This document shows, in pieces, positions 21,590-34,490 of a stretch of DNA of 64,000 nucleotides. This stretch comes from Tanypteryx hageni (taxonomy: Eukaryota > Arthropoda > Insecta > Odonata > Petaluridae), in assembly GCA_028673005.1 (NCBI GenBank), contig CM054118.1, positions 92,170,858 through 92,234,857 of the forward strand, given 5' to 3'. Position 1 is the first letter of the stretch; each line of letters opens with the position of its first letter. Both the position numbers and the translations under genes were made by a program. The notes beneath the pieces are model-generated. The model was not told the origin of the DNA and did no database searches. It saw only the letters and a program-made list of their open reading frames with translations.

Positions 21590-22240
21590 GGTACATTGTA
21601 AGCTACATGTAGGTCTTCATGTAAAGTGGTCGTCGATTTTAACCAAAATTGGTATCCGTCGATAAATTTTAGTAAAACTTTCCAATACCAAATGTCACCA
21701 AAATATGTCCAGCGGTTCCCTAGTTGAAAAAGAGGCACGGTGTAAAATACATGTAGGTCTTCATGTAAAGTGGTCGTCGTTATCGTCCGATTTTAACCAA
21801 AAATAAAATCGGTCGACAAATTTTAGTATAACTCCCCAATGCCAAATTTCATTAAAATATGTCCAGCGGATCCCAATTTGTAAAATCTTTAATTAAAATT
21901 TTTTTGGTATGAAAATCGAATAATTACGTAAATACGTTAATTTCCTTTTCTTTAAATTTATCGTAAACCTCACGTTTTACGAGAAAATTAATTTGACAAA
22001 AAATGTGTATTTAATTATTTTATTGAACTTTTGTTCGCTCAGATGCGAGAAACTTACGAAATGCGTTGCAAAATACATGTAGGTCTTCATGTAAAGTGAT
22101 CGTTATTATGGTCCGATCGGTCAATAAATTTTAGCAAAACTCCCAAATACCAAATTTCATCGAAGTTTAAACGTGCGGACGGACGGACGGACGTAAACGA
22201 CCTCCCCTATATGCGTTCACTTCGTGCAAAGAACGCATAA
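21590..22240 (-). repeat. repeat family A, copy 2 (inverted)
   Basis: Three family A units appear in reverse orientation (ACATGTAGGTCTTCATGTAA at 21605, 21752 and 22075), with ATGTCCAGCGGTTCCC-type blocks. Two are adjacent and the third follows after about 180 bp. The element ends with GGACGGACGGACGG near 22180 and the hairpin ATGCGTTC (22211-22218) with GAACGCAT (22231-22238), exactly as at the start of copy 1. Confidence 0.8.
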
Positions 22241-22941
22241 AAATGCTACATAGCATAGCGTCTATTCAAATGCTGTTTTATCATTAAAATGGATTTTTGT
22301 CAATTTCGTTTATTTAGACTCATTAGAATTACATGTTCAGAGGCAAGCGAGAACGTTTTGAATTCTTAATTAGTCCGCCATCATCGTATCTCCGACAATA
22401 CTACTTTGCAGAGTGCTATTGTTATTCATTCTCATGCTTTGAATTTCCTTGCGTTTTTAATTCCACTGTATTCGTGTCCCATAAGTGGTCACTAATTCTC
22501 CATTTCTTAGCGCTTTCACTACGAAAGAACAGCGTTCAATGTCGCTGAACCCTAAAATGTGAAGTGTGTGTGTGTATATATATATATATCAAGGATAGTT
22601 GATGAATAATCACCATTAGGCATCAGCAGTATACTACTGATTTTGACTTTCGCGTTTTTGTTTTGCATTCGTCGATAATATTATTAGCATTTAAAAATAT
22701 ATATTTAAATTTCTCCTATATCTTTTAGGGACTTAATAATAGGAAGAAAAGTGGCTGAAAGTTTCAATTTAAACGTCTTATGCTAAAACCTGTCGACGGC
22801 ATAAAATTTCAAATAGTTTAAAATTTCGACTAGAAATCTTCTAATATTATCCAGTGTGGTTTTAAATTCCATTTATTTTTTGCTCTGGCATTGGTAAGAA
22901 GACGTTTTTGATAATTTTCGGGCAATGATATAAGGATTTCA
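22241..22941. other. AT-rich DNA with a GT/TA microsatellite
   Basis: A short (GT)n(TA)n run lies at 22564-22590. Nothing else is recognised. Confidence 0.5.
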
Positions 22942-23520
22942 CGTGTCATTCCGTAACATAAGTGTTTCGGATTTATTCCGCTCCTGTCTGCGACGGCGCC
23001 ACGTGCTGGCTGCTCCGTCCTGCCACCAAATGAAACTCGCGGGAGCTTCGTTCACCGCGCGTGCGACGCGTGTGCGCGCCTCGGACGAAAACTGCCCGTT
23101 TGAATCGCGTGTGGAACAGTCGGGGAAGATTGGCCTCGCGGCTGGGCAAGGAAGGGAAATACGGGAGAATGACTGTGTGCGTCGCTAAGATGTAGGGCGA
23201 AAGGGAGGCGGAAAAAAAGAATAACGAAATAGGGTCAAACCGCACGCACGCACGCCGTCATTACATCACATCCCGTGCGCGTGTGCGCGCGCGGGCGTAT
23301 CTCTCGCTTATCTCCTTCGTGTTTGCTCTACTGTTGGCACTTTTATGCCCTTTTGGGTGGGGTCGTTTCCCGAGGACATTTTTTCTTTCGTTTTTTAAAA
23401 CAAGGGAACGGAATTATGTAGTGAGTTGCAGATTTTTCGGAGTAGTATACGACCGCGCGTCAATTATCCTCGCTTTGCCGTTGGGCCGTGGCATAACCGG
23501 ACAGGAAAGCTGAAACGCGC
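22942..23520. other. CpG-rich block, unassigned
   Basis: CG dinucleotides are frequent from about 22975 to 23290 (GCGCGTGCGACGCGTGTGCG and CACGCACGCACG), in contrast to the AT-rich surroundings. No TATA-like box, conserved frame or splice pair was found. It could be a regulatory region or the GC-rich end of an unknown element. Confidence 0.3.
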
Positions 23521-23739
23521 GGCGGGAAAGATTGTTTTCCTCGCCTCCAGCAACTCAGGATGGATGTCGCCGAAGTCTCAAACTTCGCGACGAATGAAAT
23601 AAAAATACGATAGAAAGTAATCTTTGAAAAGCATATCAGTTTCCAGTTCATTTTTGATTTCGAGTTCTTCAAGAGCGAAAAATCGCTGTTTGGTATATCT
23701 TTTATCGCTTGAACAGTTTGTCATAGAGAAATGCTGTAA

Positions 23740-24075
23740 ACGCCATTTTGTTTCTGCCAACTAGGAGACCCCGGGAAAACTATTTTCGTGTACATAAGTT
23801 TCCCGGATTCGACTCCCATATGTTTACACATGAGTTTCGATTTTTCAAGGTGCAAGGTTATTTCCTTCATTCATTAAAATACGTAAATAGAGACCGAATT
23901 TCTCCGTTTTTGCTTTATTCGACGGCTAAAACTATAAAATATCTTATTCTTGCAATGTTTAGACGTTACACGGAAGAATTTGTCGGAAACGCCTTTCTTT
24001 TAGAAATTTTATGGCTTTTTCGCACTCTTTCCGGGTGTTACCAAGGCGACCCGCATTGTTGCCACCGATTTGTTG
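23740..24075 (-). repeat. dispersed repeat H, copy 2 (no insert)
   Basis: This is the reverse-orientation partner of 5930-6512. It runs on the - strand from ACAAATCGGTGGCAACAATG through ACAAATTCTTCCGTGT and CCGTCGAATAAAGCAAAAAC to GGTCTCCTAGTTGGCAGAAA. At the point where copy 1 carries the Penelope-like insert, this copy reads straight through, with TAGTTTTCCCGGGGTCTCC. Confidence 0.75.
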
Positions 24076-24389
24076 TACAGTTTATTCTTTACATCCGTGC
24101 TACTTCTTTTATGAGGTAACATTTTTCTTCTGCGTCATATACCTGAAAAAATCTTTAGTAACGCATTAAAATTGACTCGCAAGATGTATGATTGGCAGTT
24201 AAACCGTTTTATTTACCGTGGCGATGTTCAGCTCTCTGCATAAGTAACTAGTTAATCTTGTGCCAACCTATCTCAGGTCAAATTATGCCTATGTTGCTGT
24301 TCAAAAAAACAATGAGGGCTTTTCAGTGTTTAGAAAAAAATTGCTTGTTTGTATGTAATTTCTGACTAATCGACCTCTTGAATTATTAT

Positions 24390-24545
24390 AGCCGTTACTC
24401 CTTACACACCACACACAAGGCAGGAGGGAAACCCAGTGCCGGTATTAGCCTACTCTTTACGAAGAGCACCAAGAGGGCCAACTGCTTAACGTCCCTTCCG
24501 AAGGACAGAGCGCTGACTTGCGCGAAAAAATTGCCTTGTAGTTGT
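24390..24545 (+). repeat. SINE-like segment, low support
   Basis: A GC-richer block contains AACCCAGTGCCGGTATTAGC and a near-palindrome GTCCCTTCCGAAGGAC. It resembles conserved body domains of some tRNA-derived SINEs, but no A or B box was found. The class is uncertain. Confidence 0.3.
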
Positions 24546-26240
24546 ATGTAAATATAGAACTGATAGAAGAAATGGAAGAAAGTATTATCAATAAACTGTT
24601 TTGCCAAAACCAAATGTCGACACTAGGGGATGAAGCAATAAATACATTTCTGAAATTCTATGCAGAAGACTCCTTTAACCAAAGACTAGTACCCCTACGA
24701 AAAGACCGGAAACTTAATGTTATAAAACGATTCCCAGGTTTTCCATGAAAGGCGACGAAAGATGGGTCAACGGGAAAATTTGGAACTACGTGTTCACGAT
24801 GCCTATCGTGACGTCATCACAGGATGTCGCTCGCCCCCTTCCCCTCCCGTTTTAATACGATAATCATAGCAAATATAAATTGCACGGACAGAAGAAATGG
24901 ACTTAAATGAAAGAATTGCATATAAGAAATCAAATTTATTACCGTATATCACACATTGCGAGAGTACAAAGTCATTATAAAATTACATAACATTGAGGTA
25001 TTTGTACATAAATATCATACAATAAAGATAAAAAATGAATTATTGTAACCGACTTTTATAACGTTAATACCTTTTATGCATGAAACGTATTTAAAGGAAA
25101 TTCACGTGGACGACGAAAAACGTCAAACTTTCACGTCAAGAATGAATTTGTGGATCAAGCAAAAATCTATTGTAAAGTGATTTCTTCTGCCCTGGAACAC
25201 ACTTCTCTTTCTGTTCCACCTGTAAAAAGAATGGAAATGAATTTCTAAGAATGTCAATCATTAAACCTAATGAAATTGATGCAGGAGGCAATGGACATGC
25301 TTCAAATGTTGCAATAAATATAAAATCAGGCAAATGCGCTTACTGCCCCTTGTGGTTCATAAACAATTTTTCTATGAAGATCACATTACCATTTGTAAAA
25401 TTAAAGACATCACATTTCACTACAAAATGTCCACTTTGCTTATTTATAATTTATTCTAAGCACAGTTGTATTTGCTGACGTTTAGGTTTTCGTAGCAGTT
25501 ACAGTTAGGACATTTAAGATCTATATATATATTCATCAAATAACAAGGAAAACTTTTGGTATGGAAATTTACAGATCGAAAAAAATATGTATTTCTAAAT
25601 ACGTTTTAAAACAAAGATAGAAGAATTATCTTAACGTCTAGGAATACAAGCAAATGCATAATGAGAAACAAGAAATAATCAAGTTAACAATTTCTGTAAA
25701 TTCAAAATATTTCAAATTAAAACATAATGAGGCATCACTATGGTATACTTATTTCATTCTATTTCAAGCACAATTCTATCCCCTGGCATCTACGTTGCAC
25801 TTTAACTTCCAAAGAACTCACTATAATCTACTGATAACCACGAGAAGTTTTAAATAGAAATTTCAATTACTCAATCTAAAATTACGGTTTATTTTTTGAA
25901 CTGACAAGTACCATATTCACGGCCAGGGCAATGGATGGCACAGCTAGGTGAAGTAAGCGAGGCTTAACACCTAAAGATGAGAAACATTTCCTCTCAAAAT
26001 GCTTCTCGCACACAAAAAAAAACGAGAGAAATGTCTTTCCTTCCTTCCTAGGAGATCTATCCAGTGCAGGTATCTGTTAAGAAATTATAAAATCATTCTC
26101 ACAAAACTTATTCACATAACACTTCGTAGAAATATTTCGTCAGAATTGTTTTCAAAAATATATGCTATTTTTAACACTTACCTGTTAATTGGAAATCAGA
26201 ACAAATTCCTTCCGTCACGTTTTCTTTTCTTTTCTTTTCT
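24546..26240. other. AT-rich DNA, nothing recognised
   Basis: Short frames only, none with a known domain. The CTTTT run at 26220-26240 leads into the palindrome that follows. Confidence 0.5.
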
Positions 26241-26254
26241 TTCTGATATTGTCA

Positions 26255-26327
<73 letters not shown>

Positions 26328-26342
26328 TTGACAATATCAGAA
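26241..26342. repeat. palindrome with a TA-repeat centre
   Basis: TTCTGATATTGTCAAGTGT at 26241-26259 is an exact inverted partner of ACACTTGACAATATCAGAA at 26324-26342. Between them are a short GT run and about 50 bases of TA repeat (26271-26323). The whole can fold into one long hairpin. A MITE with an expanded TA centre is likely. Confidence 0.75.
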
Positions 26343-27829
26343 TAACTGTCAACCGCCCAATATGCAATGGTGAACTTATATCTATATCAAGCAAAATGGC
26401 CACTGTTCCGCTATGTTACACAATGAACGTGCGGTGATGTGTTAGAGTGAGGGAGAAAGAGAGAGAGAGCTGGCTGTGACTGCAGCGCATTTGGTGGACC
26501 CCGTATCATCATAGTGAACTACGTGTAAAACCTGGGAATCTATTCTCCCATAAGAGTTTCATGCCTTGAAGAGTGTGTGACCTTAAAATGTTTAACTACC
26601 CTCAGCCGTTTGCCTTTCTCTGTCTTTTACGAGCACTTCTCTATCTCCCTTAGGGGAGACTTCTAAATTTCGGGAGAAACAGGGCGTGCCGAATGGGAAC
26701 GCGGCGGTTTCCACACCTTATAAGAAGGTCAAGATGTACCCTTTGCCGTTTTGCCCCTCAATCTGTAGGTAGATGAGGTTGCGTCTATTTGGCATAAGAC
26801 GGGACCCATTCGAAATTATCAATATCGTGTTAGATTTAAGAAACCTGTTAAATCTTCCTATCCTTCACTTTCTTCGGCACTTTTTACTTCGAAAATTTTA
26901 AAAAAATTATCCCCCTTAAGGAAAGGCCCACAAAATCGTACAATTAATTTTTGAATGGTTTTGTATTCATATAGAACGCGTTTGCAGTAAGTGATCATGT
27001 GATCTGAATACCTAATATGCCTAAAATAGCTGGAATTTTGTTTTAATGAATCTTTATTCGTATAAATCAGGAAAGTGTAGTCGGTTACATTAAAATTAAG
27101 ACCTTAAAAATAAAATAAGAAATTTTTTCGCTGTGAGAAGTAATATTTGTCAGCTAATTAGTATCGATAGTATAGTATAACGATATAATTATTTCTGCCT
27201 TTCAGTATTTCGAGAGCCGTGGTTATCAGTTGCCTATCGTTCTTTCCATTCCTGGAAACGCATTAAGGATTGGTTGATAATTTACGGCCGGATCTTCCCG
27301 TTCAACTCTCTAATGCAACTCCACATACGTTTCTTCTGACATTTTTCATTGGAAACAACTTTGCCAAATACACCCGTGGGAAGGATGATTGTCAAACTGA
27401 ACGCTATTAGTCTCTTTTATAAGCTAAAAAAGTCTCGTGAATGGAATAATGTTGGGACCCCGTTTCTTATTAAATTAAATTGGAACATGATATAAGATCG
27501 TAGAAATGAGTTATTTTATGTGAAAACTTTGTTTATAATGTCACATCCATTTAATACTATTAGATAAACTTGATAAACTTGCGTATTCTATCTGTATAAA
27601 ACAGGTTAACAATTTCGTGAATCATGACTAAATCTCGAACAATAGAGTTTGATTTGTTACGAGTTGCAAAAGCGTAGTGTTCGTCATGGGGAAAAAAAAC
27701 TTCTCGAATCAACGAAAATTGTCCATTTCTTTCGTAGAAAATGTTTAATCATGGTGGGTGGGAACCGGAGTCCATACGAGAGAGGCATTCTTCAAATAAT
27801 AATTGAATTCTTGGGCGCAAAAAAGTGTC
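26343..27829. other. unassigned DNA upstream of the tRNA
   Basis: Only chance frames occur. A GA run lies near 26450-26468. No repeat partner was recognised in the window. Confidence 0.5.
27819..27824 (-). terminator. Pol III terminator of the tRNA-Val gene
   Basis: On the - strand a run of six T follows the discriminator base by five bases, as expected for RNA polymerase III termination. Confidence 0.85.
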
Positions 27830-27902
27830 TGTTCCCGCCCGGGATCGAACCGGGGACCTTCCGCGTGTAAAGCGGATGTGATAACCACTACACCACGGAA
27901 AC
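27830..27902 (-). tRNA. tRNA-Val (anticodon UAC)
   Basis: All four arms pair. The acceptor is GTTTCCG with CGGGAAC, allowing one T-G pair, and the discriminator base is A. The D-arm carries an A box with GTGTAGTGGTTATC. The anticodon stem TCCGC/GCGGA closes the loop TTTACAC, with anticodon TAC at 27867-27869. The T-arm carries the B box GGTTCGATCCC. There is no intron and CCA is not encoded, as in eukaryotes. It decodes GUA valine codons. The intact stems and the terminator suggest a functional gene. Confidence 0.95.
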
Positions 27903-29844
27903 AAGTTGGTACGACGCGGTGAAGCAGCGGCATTTATTTTAATCATCTTGTTGAAGGAGTTCTTGGATATTTGCTTCTCGGTAAAAATGTGTATATTTTA
28001 TAAGGCGTGTCACTCCTTTTCATATCAAATAATAAAGAACGCGGTATAATCTACATATGTATCTCAAGGTCTATTTTCACCAGAGAACGTTACTGAATCG
28101 CTTGTTAGTTCTTATGTTGGCAACGAAATGTCCTGCTTTAGCGCAGAAAATTATTTTTAATTTCAAATTTGGCTTACCTTCATTTAAACTATCCTTCATT
28201 CATTTCAACCTCTCTGCCTCATTGTCTCTAGCCGATCATTCTCCTTTCAATGATCTATTTCAACAGACAGTTGGCTCTCATAATGTGACCTGTAGTACTT
28301 AGTTCTCCTGTCTTTCCCTTATCATTCACCTCTTTTTCCTGCTGTATTTTGGAATTTCTCGTCGATTTTATGGCCTACACCGCGTCATATAATCTGTTCA
28401 CCTCAGGGCGTTAGGCATTTTTCTAAAAGATAGCTATGTCGCCGCCGATCTGTTCCTTTCTCGGAGAATGAGTTCCCGGACTTTGAAACCGAATTTGGCG
28501 ATAAAATGTGTGATGGTATGACATGGAAAGTGTTATTAAAATCTAACAAGTATAATTGACTTAATTGATCCATACAAATGTTCAGTCGAAAGGAAAGTAA
28601 AATGTACATATAGATGTTCAAGGGAGGAACAGTTAGCGATTATAAATGTTGGTCTAATTTAAAGAAGAAATTTTATTATTTTACCATCTGAGATATCTTT
28701 CACTTATTCATTTTCAATGTTAATGAAAAACAAATTTCGCTCTTTATTAAGTATAGAGAATACGCAGAATACATAAATAGTTTTTAGAGAACGAAAGCGC
28801 TTAAAATTTCACATTAAAACTGTCTTCCACCTACCTTTCAAAACAATTAGCCAGATTTATAGGTTTTTGGCGATTGTCCTTCCTTGAATAACCTTAGTGT
28901 TTCTTTCTTCCCTGCTTTAGTGTATATTAGGTATGTATTATTTCTTTTAGTTAATATTAGGTATAGTAGATTGTTAAACCAACAATACGCTCATTCCCAT
29001 AGCATTTAAATGGGAAAAATAAAAAAATAAAAACATTTTAAAAACAAAAAAGGTAGTTCAAATCACTTTAAAAACCCTCTCATTCTGCTTGACTTTTTAT
29101 TGCGGTTAAAATGGCACGTTCATCTTGCTTATACGTTCTGTAGTTGTTGCGTTATAAATGCATAAACAAGCAAACAAACAAATTCTTCAAAATATATATG
29201 GTTGAAATATATAATTATTTTCATTTAATGGATTTAATGAAGTTCTATCGTGGAATTGAAGAAATAGAAACTGCGTTTCCCCGATAGCCATATGAAAGTT
29301 GATAAACGCAGATGCGCATTTTAGCTCCATTGGTGCTGATTCACCGACGGAAGGTTATATAATATGACTTTTGGAGATATGTAGTCTTTCAATATGAATT
29401 TAACCATAAGGTGAGCTCGATAATTCTTGCATGAATTAATTACTGTAAAATGGTAGCTCTGGTTTTGTGTTATGAATCGAGTATCCAATTTTCACTCCAT
29501 ATTTGAATACGTATTGGCGGTCTTTGTTCCGTAATACAGCCCGGATATGCCATTTTTTCTATCAATTCAATAATATCCTTAAATATACGTTTTCATTGAT
29601 GCGCCATTATATAGACACGCACTTGATAAATTTTATGACGATTTCCTCAAAAATTAAGCAATAGTCAAAATATGTTTATTTTATCTGCTCTACAACTTCT
29701 GAAAATATACTATCATTTGGACGAATATTTTGCGAGATAAATAAAAGTTACTTTTTTCGAATACTGTGGTTGCCTTGATTTTGTGGTTTGATTAGAGTAC
29801 GTCATTATGGTCTTCTACTCTTATACAAATCCTAAATCCTACTT
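27903..29844. other. AT-rich DNA, nothing recognised
   Basis: Short chance frames only. No repeat partner or RNA signal was seen. Confidence 0.5.
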
Positions 29845-31585
29845 TCATCATCATCGTAGGTAGTCTGTCCGTAGACAGGTCCGTGATTATTCATGGTTAA
29901 ACCTGGTTCTCCATATACTCCTATTTTCCGTTGTCCTCTTCATATCTTGATAACTCTCTTTCCCTTTCAAATAGTCTATCAGCTGAAACCTTTTCCTACC
30001 TCTTGCCCTTTTTCCATCTAGTTTTCCTTCTAACACGTCTTTAATCGTACTCTCTCTCCTCAGGTAATGTCCAACCCAGATTGTCTTCCTCTTTCTAATA
30101 GTCTGTATAATCATTCGCTTCTCTCCTACTCTTCGTAGCACTTCATTGTTTTTCATCCTATCTGTCCATTTTATCTTCAGCATTCTCCTCCAAGTCCACA
30201 TTTCAAAGCTTTCCAAGTATTTGATGTCATTTTTCCTTAGCGTCCATTTTTCTGCCCCGTACAAAGCTATACTCCATAGATAGCATTTTATGAACTTCTT
30301 GCGGATACCTTCCCTTATATTCCCTGTAAGTAGGTGTTTCTTTCTCCTGAAAGCCGCTTTTGCTTTTCCTATTCTAGTTTTGATCTCATCCGTACATTTT
30401 GCCTCTCGTGTTATGATACTTCCAAGGTATTTATATTCTGAAACTTGTTCTAAAGGCTTTTCTCCAATACTTATGTTCAGATTCCCTTCTTTGCCCGATA
30501 TTCGAATGACCTTAGATTTTTCTGCATTTATTTCCATACCATGTTTTCTACCTGTTATTACTAGTCTATTTATCATTTACTGGAGTTCCTCTTCCTTTCT
30601 TGCTAGAAGTAGTTGATCATCCGCGTATTTTACTGTTCTTATAATCCTTCCTCCTACTTTGAAAACTCCTTGCCTTCTAACGCTTCTTGCATTACACTTT
30701 CTCAATATATATATTGATTAGGGTTGGCCATAGGCAGCAGCCCTGTCTTACTCCTCTACCGATATTTACTCCGCAGGTGTCCGCATTCTCAAACCTGACC
30801 TTTACAACTTGATTCACATATAGATTCCTGATCAGTCTCCTGTCTCTCCAGTCTAAACCTATATCCTTTAATATCATACCCAATATACTCTATGAAAGGC
30901 CCTCTGCCAGTCTACGAAACATACGCAGATATCTCGAGTGTACACTATTGCCCTTTCTGATATGATTCTAACTGCCCCTATAGCATCTCTAATTCTTCGT
31001 CCTTTTCTGAAACCGAATTGATTTTCCTCTAGCATTTTTCTGCCTTTTTCTCCAGCCTTTTATTAAGAATCCCCGTGATGATGTTCGAAGTGTGTGACAG
31101 AAGGCTTATTTATCGTTCTTTTACACTGCATTGCCTTTGGCTTCTTCTTTAGAGGGATCATTGTTACTTCTAGGATACCCCGAGGCCACTCTCCTGTGTC
31201 GTAAATCTTATCGCTCATCGCTCCCATGGCTTTAAGTACCTCAGCCGGTATTCCGTCGCTGCCCGTGGCTTTCCCTTTCTTTAGTTCCACTATCGCTTTT
31301 TCTACTTAGCTCTCCATAATTCTTGGTCCTATGCTGTCTTTTTCGATGTTTTCCTCATCTTCCAGTTGTATTTTTGCTGATCCTGCCTGCTTACTGTATA
31401 GTTCTTTAATGTATTCTTCCCATACCTGTGCTACGTCCTTTGTTTCTGAGACTATCTTCCCATCCGTATTCATAATTCCTTTACCACGAATTCCATTAGA
31501 CTTCTTATCTTCTAATTCCAGTGCTCTAGCGTACATCATATCGTACCGTCCAAACTTCTCCATACTTTTATATAAATCCTAAATT
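29845..31585 (-). mobile_element. RTE-like LINE, longer 3' copy
   Basis: On the - strand, from 31585 downward, come a linker (EKFGRYDMMYARALELEDKK), the start of the RT domain (KKGKATGSDGIPAEVLKAMG), RT motif B region (VNIGRGVRQGCCLWP), YADD (complement of 30616-30627) and a 229-codon C-terminal frame (30576-29887). The last shares GMEI.., KVIRISGKEGNL, YLGSIIT and KRARGRKRF with the copy at 15287-16025. It ends at 29845 in a short ATGATG tail. The lesions are stops at 31303-31305 and 30577-30579, frameshifts within the RT domain, and lost sequence between about 30883 and 31063. The endonuclease end is missing. Confidence 0.88.
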
Positions 31586-32030
31586 CATCGACATTTGTCT
31601 AACGGTATAGCTCCAAATATATATGACAGATGGGGAAACTAAATACATTTGGGCGCTTTGTGATCTCGCACTTACTGGATTCGCCATATCCTTTCAAATG
31701 TATCATAGAATCGAACGCATCAAGCATTGGCAAATATTAACTGTGTTAATGCATTGAACATTTGACTAATTAACCAACTTTATATATGTTATTATAATAT
31801 TATATATACTTGATCAATCAAAATATCGATTATCTGTCCTGGTGTCTTTCTGTCCGGTACTGTCCGTACCAACAGCGAACCTATCGCTTTTATTTGGGCA
31901 CTTCCTGCAGGAATCAATTTCTTAAATATGTGAACGCATATCGAAAATCTTCGGAAAGAGTTGCGGGTTCTATTACAGGAACCTTTAATTTCTCCGTTTG
32001 ATTATCATTGGAGCGAGTGGAGGATATTTT
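31586..32030. other. AT-rich DNA, nothing recognised
   Basis: No motif or repeat partner was seen between the LINE and repeat C1. Confidence 0.5.
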
Positions 32031-32563
32031 TACTTTCTCCATGTACGAAGTATATAGAGAAAGTAGTTTTCATGAAAAACATCGAATTCGAGATTTCAAC
32101 GGAAATGCATGCTTTAAGGTCCCCTGAACACGTTTTGACAATTTTTTCGATATTGTCTGTCTGTCGGTCTGTAGGTCTGTCGATATGTAAATATATATAA
32201 ATGTAGATGTTGTTTATTATAAACCTCGTAGATGATGTCAATCTCTATAACTTTTGTTTGAAACATTTTTTCGTAGAACGCATTGTTAAGGAGATATTCT
32301 ATTTATTTAATATTTGATGAATGTAAAACAGTACTGGAATAAGAGTCTAAGAAAATTTAATTTTCTACAATCTTGATTCGAAACATTTTCCCATATAAGG
32401 CATTTTTGAAGAGATATTTTTAAAACTACATTTTTAACTGCCACAATTACACCACCTACCGGTTCTTTGTAAAATCTTTAATTTTTTCTCGCAGTTCCTT
32501 AAAATATTTATCATCATTTAATCTATTTGGAATTCGTAGAAATATTACAAGTATGGAGAAAGT
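32031..32563 (+). repeat. repeat family C, copy 1
   Basis: It opens with a 9-bp hairpin TACTTTCTC (32031-32039) and GAGAAAGTA (32057-32065), loop CATGTACGAAGTATATA. ATTTCAACGGAAAT, TCCCCTGAACACGTTTTGAC and a TGTCTGTCTGTCGGTCTG run at 32154-32182 follow. It ends with TATGGAGAAAGT, an inverted copy of the first bases. The copy at 59707-60366 has the same order and the same end, so both ends are supported. Confidence 0.78.
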
Positions 32564-33359
32564 CTTGTGGTGGCCGCATCAGATTTTTAAACGATGCATT
32601 TTGAAATATACTAGAATAGAGATACGAGCTCGAGATTTGAAAATGCTTGCCGATAACCGTTAAATTTGCCGCGATTCTCTTTCTAGTGAGCATCGTACGT
32701 ATCGAAATTTCTAAATATTTGGTCCCTTCCATTCCGTTGCACAGAGATTTTATTGTGTTTTTTTCGATAGAATGGGAATATTAGGCGCCTATTTATGATA
32801 AACAGTTTCATTTGCCATTGTTATCTTAACTTCATATAAATGTTTGCTTAACTATTTCGTTTCATGCAACGCTAAAGCGTCCACAAATTTTCTTTACATT
32901 TCGTTGTTAAATCAATACAAAAAGTTTTTTAGCGTCTCTTTTATGTTTTCGTCTGAAATCCCCTGATGGAAATACTTCCAAGTGTGAAAACACTTCACCT
33001 ATGGACAGTCATTTTGAGATCTTACAGCAGGATTCCGATGTTACGCTGCCTGTGATTATTCAAGGATCTTCATAGATAGCCAACGGCAAGGCAAGAGAAA
33101 GACGCAATTAGTGCGCCTTATCGCGTTCATCATCTCCATGAGATTTCTCGAACCCTTTCGCTGCTGTGCTAGAATATATACTAGAGCTCTGAATAGTTAT
33201 TTCTGCCGTCAACCTTTTTAATTTCCTCGAAATCGATTTAAATGCTTTCTTTTATATTTAAGTAGATATTTTCTTGCGCTCGTCATCTATTTTTTCAAAC
33301 ATTTTGACTAAAATGTATCGCTTTTCATATATTTTTATATCTGTTTCTACAAAAATGGC
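32564..33359. other. AT-rich DNA, nothing recognised
   Basis: No coding or repeat signal was recognised. Confidence 0.5.
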
Positions 33360-33640
33360 AGGCGTTAGTATGAACAACAAGCTTGATGACAGTATTTTGA
33401 AGGCTATGAATGAAATAGACTAATGGCAAGAAATAAGCATGTTTCTATTCGGGAACGTTGGTCAAGTGATCCATTGCTTCAGTCTCCTATTTTTCAGAGA
33501 TCAATATCTTGTATTTTTCTAAGTAAAAATACAGCAAATAAAAAACAGTATTTAATAAATGGGCGAGTGAATTTGAAACATAACAGAGGGCAACTTAAAA
33601 ACAAGTATAAGCATGTAGATATAAGCAAACACTATGAATG
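33360..33640 (+). pseudogene. possible piggyBac transposase fragment
   Basis: A 72-codon frame at 33423-33641 contains SIRERWSSDPLLQSPIF, which resembles the conserved I-x-D-Y-W-S-x-D-P-L-x-x-T-P-I-F segment of piggyBac (DDE_Tnp_1_7) transposases. A short frame ends just before it at 33420. The catalytic aspartates are not covered. The sequence after the match (RSISCIFLSKN and on) does not follow the family well. It is a short relic at best. Confidence 0.42.
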
Positions 33641-34060
33641 AAAGAGGGAGCTGGTGAGCCAGATTTAGCCCAGCACTGCGGTGACTGCAGGTTATCTACC
33701 ATCGTAGCAACGAAAGGATAGTTATTTTATTTATTCTAACTCCCTCATTTCTATCTCAAATGCCATCGTTTACGTGGTTTGGTTTTCGCCGTCGGAATCC
33801 ACGGAGCGTGCTTTGCGAGCATTCCTCAGATCCTTTCGCGGAGAGATGGAAGAGATTATCAATAGGCGAGAGAGACCCTGGGATACGGCTCCGATTGAGA
33901 GATTCGGGACGATCGGAGCCATAATTCACTCTCTCTCTTCTTTCTCTGATTCGAAGGTAATTCCTAGCGATAGGGGTCATGAGACGTGGGCGTTTCCCGT
34001 CGTGCAAGATGGGTCTCTAAAAAGAAGAGCTGATAGAAAGAGAGAAAGGGTTATTTCGAG

Positions 34061-34063
<3 letters not shown>

Positions 34064-34116
<53 letters not shown>
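34064..34116. repeat. TA microsatellite
   Basis: About 26 TA units directly abut repeat E2 at its start (AAATTCTCTGG). Confidence 0.95.
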
Positions 34117-34119
<3 letters not shown>

Positions 34120-34490
34120 TCTCTGGCAATCGGCTCTTGTCCGAGTTTTCCTATTTCAAGTTTCGTGTCTCAGATCGCCCTGCATGAGCAATAAGAATAA
34201 TCATCATTAAGACAATACCCTATACACTAAATTTATGGAAAAATTAGGATATTTTCTGTTAAGATTATCGAATCGTGCATCCATGGCATTAGCACGTATT
34301 TGTATTTTAAAAATCGCGAAATAGGTATGACGCCATTATACGTAACAATTGAAAAGAGTTAAAATTTCTCGAAAAACTAATAAACACAACATTAAAATAC
34401 TTTTACGTTTTTATAATTTTCGTGTGTTAATATAATGACTTCATCCTATGTTTACGTCGTAGTTTAAAATCAATGGCATTATAATATATA
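34117..34490 (+). repeat. dispersed repeat family E, copy 2
   Basis: It matches 113-455 in the same orientation, with small insertions such as CATCATT near 34203 and a 40-base AT-rich block near 34395. The left boundary is sharp against the TA microsatellite. Confidence 0.7.
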
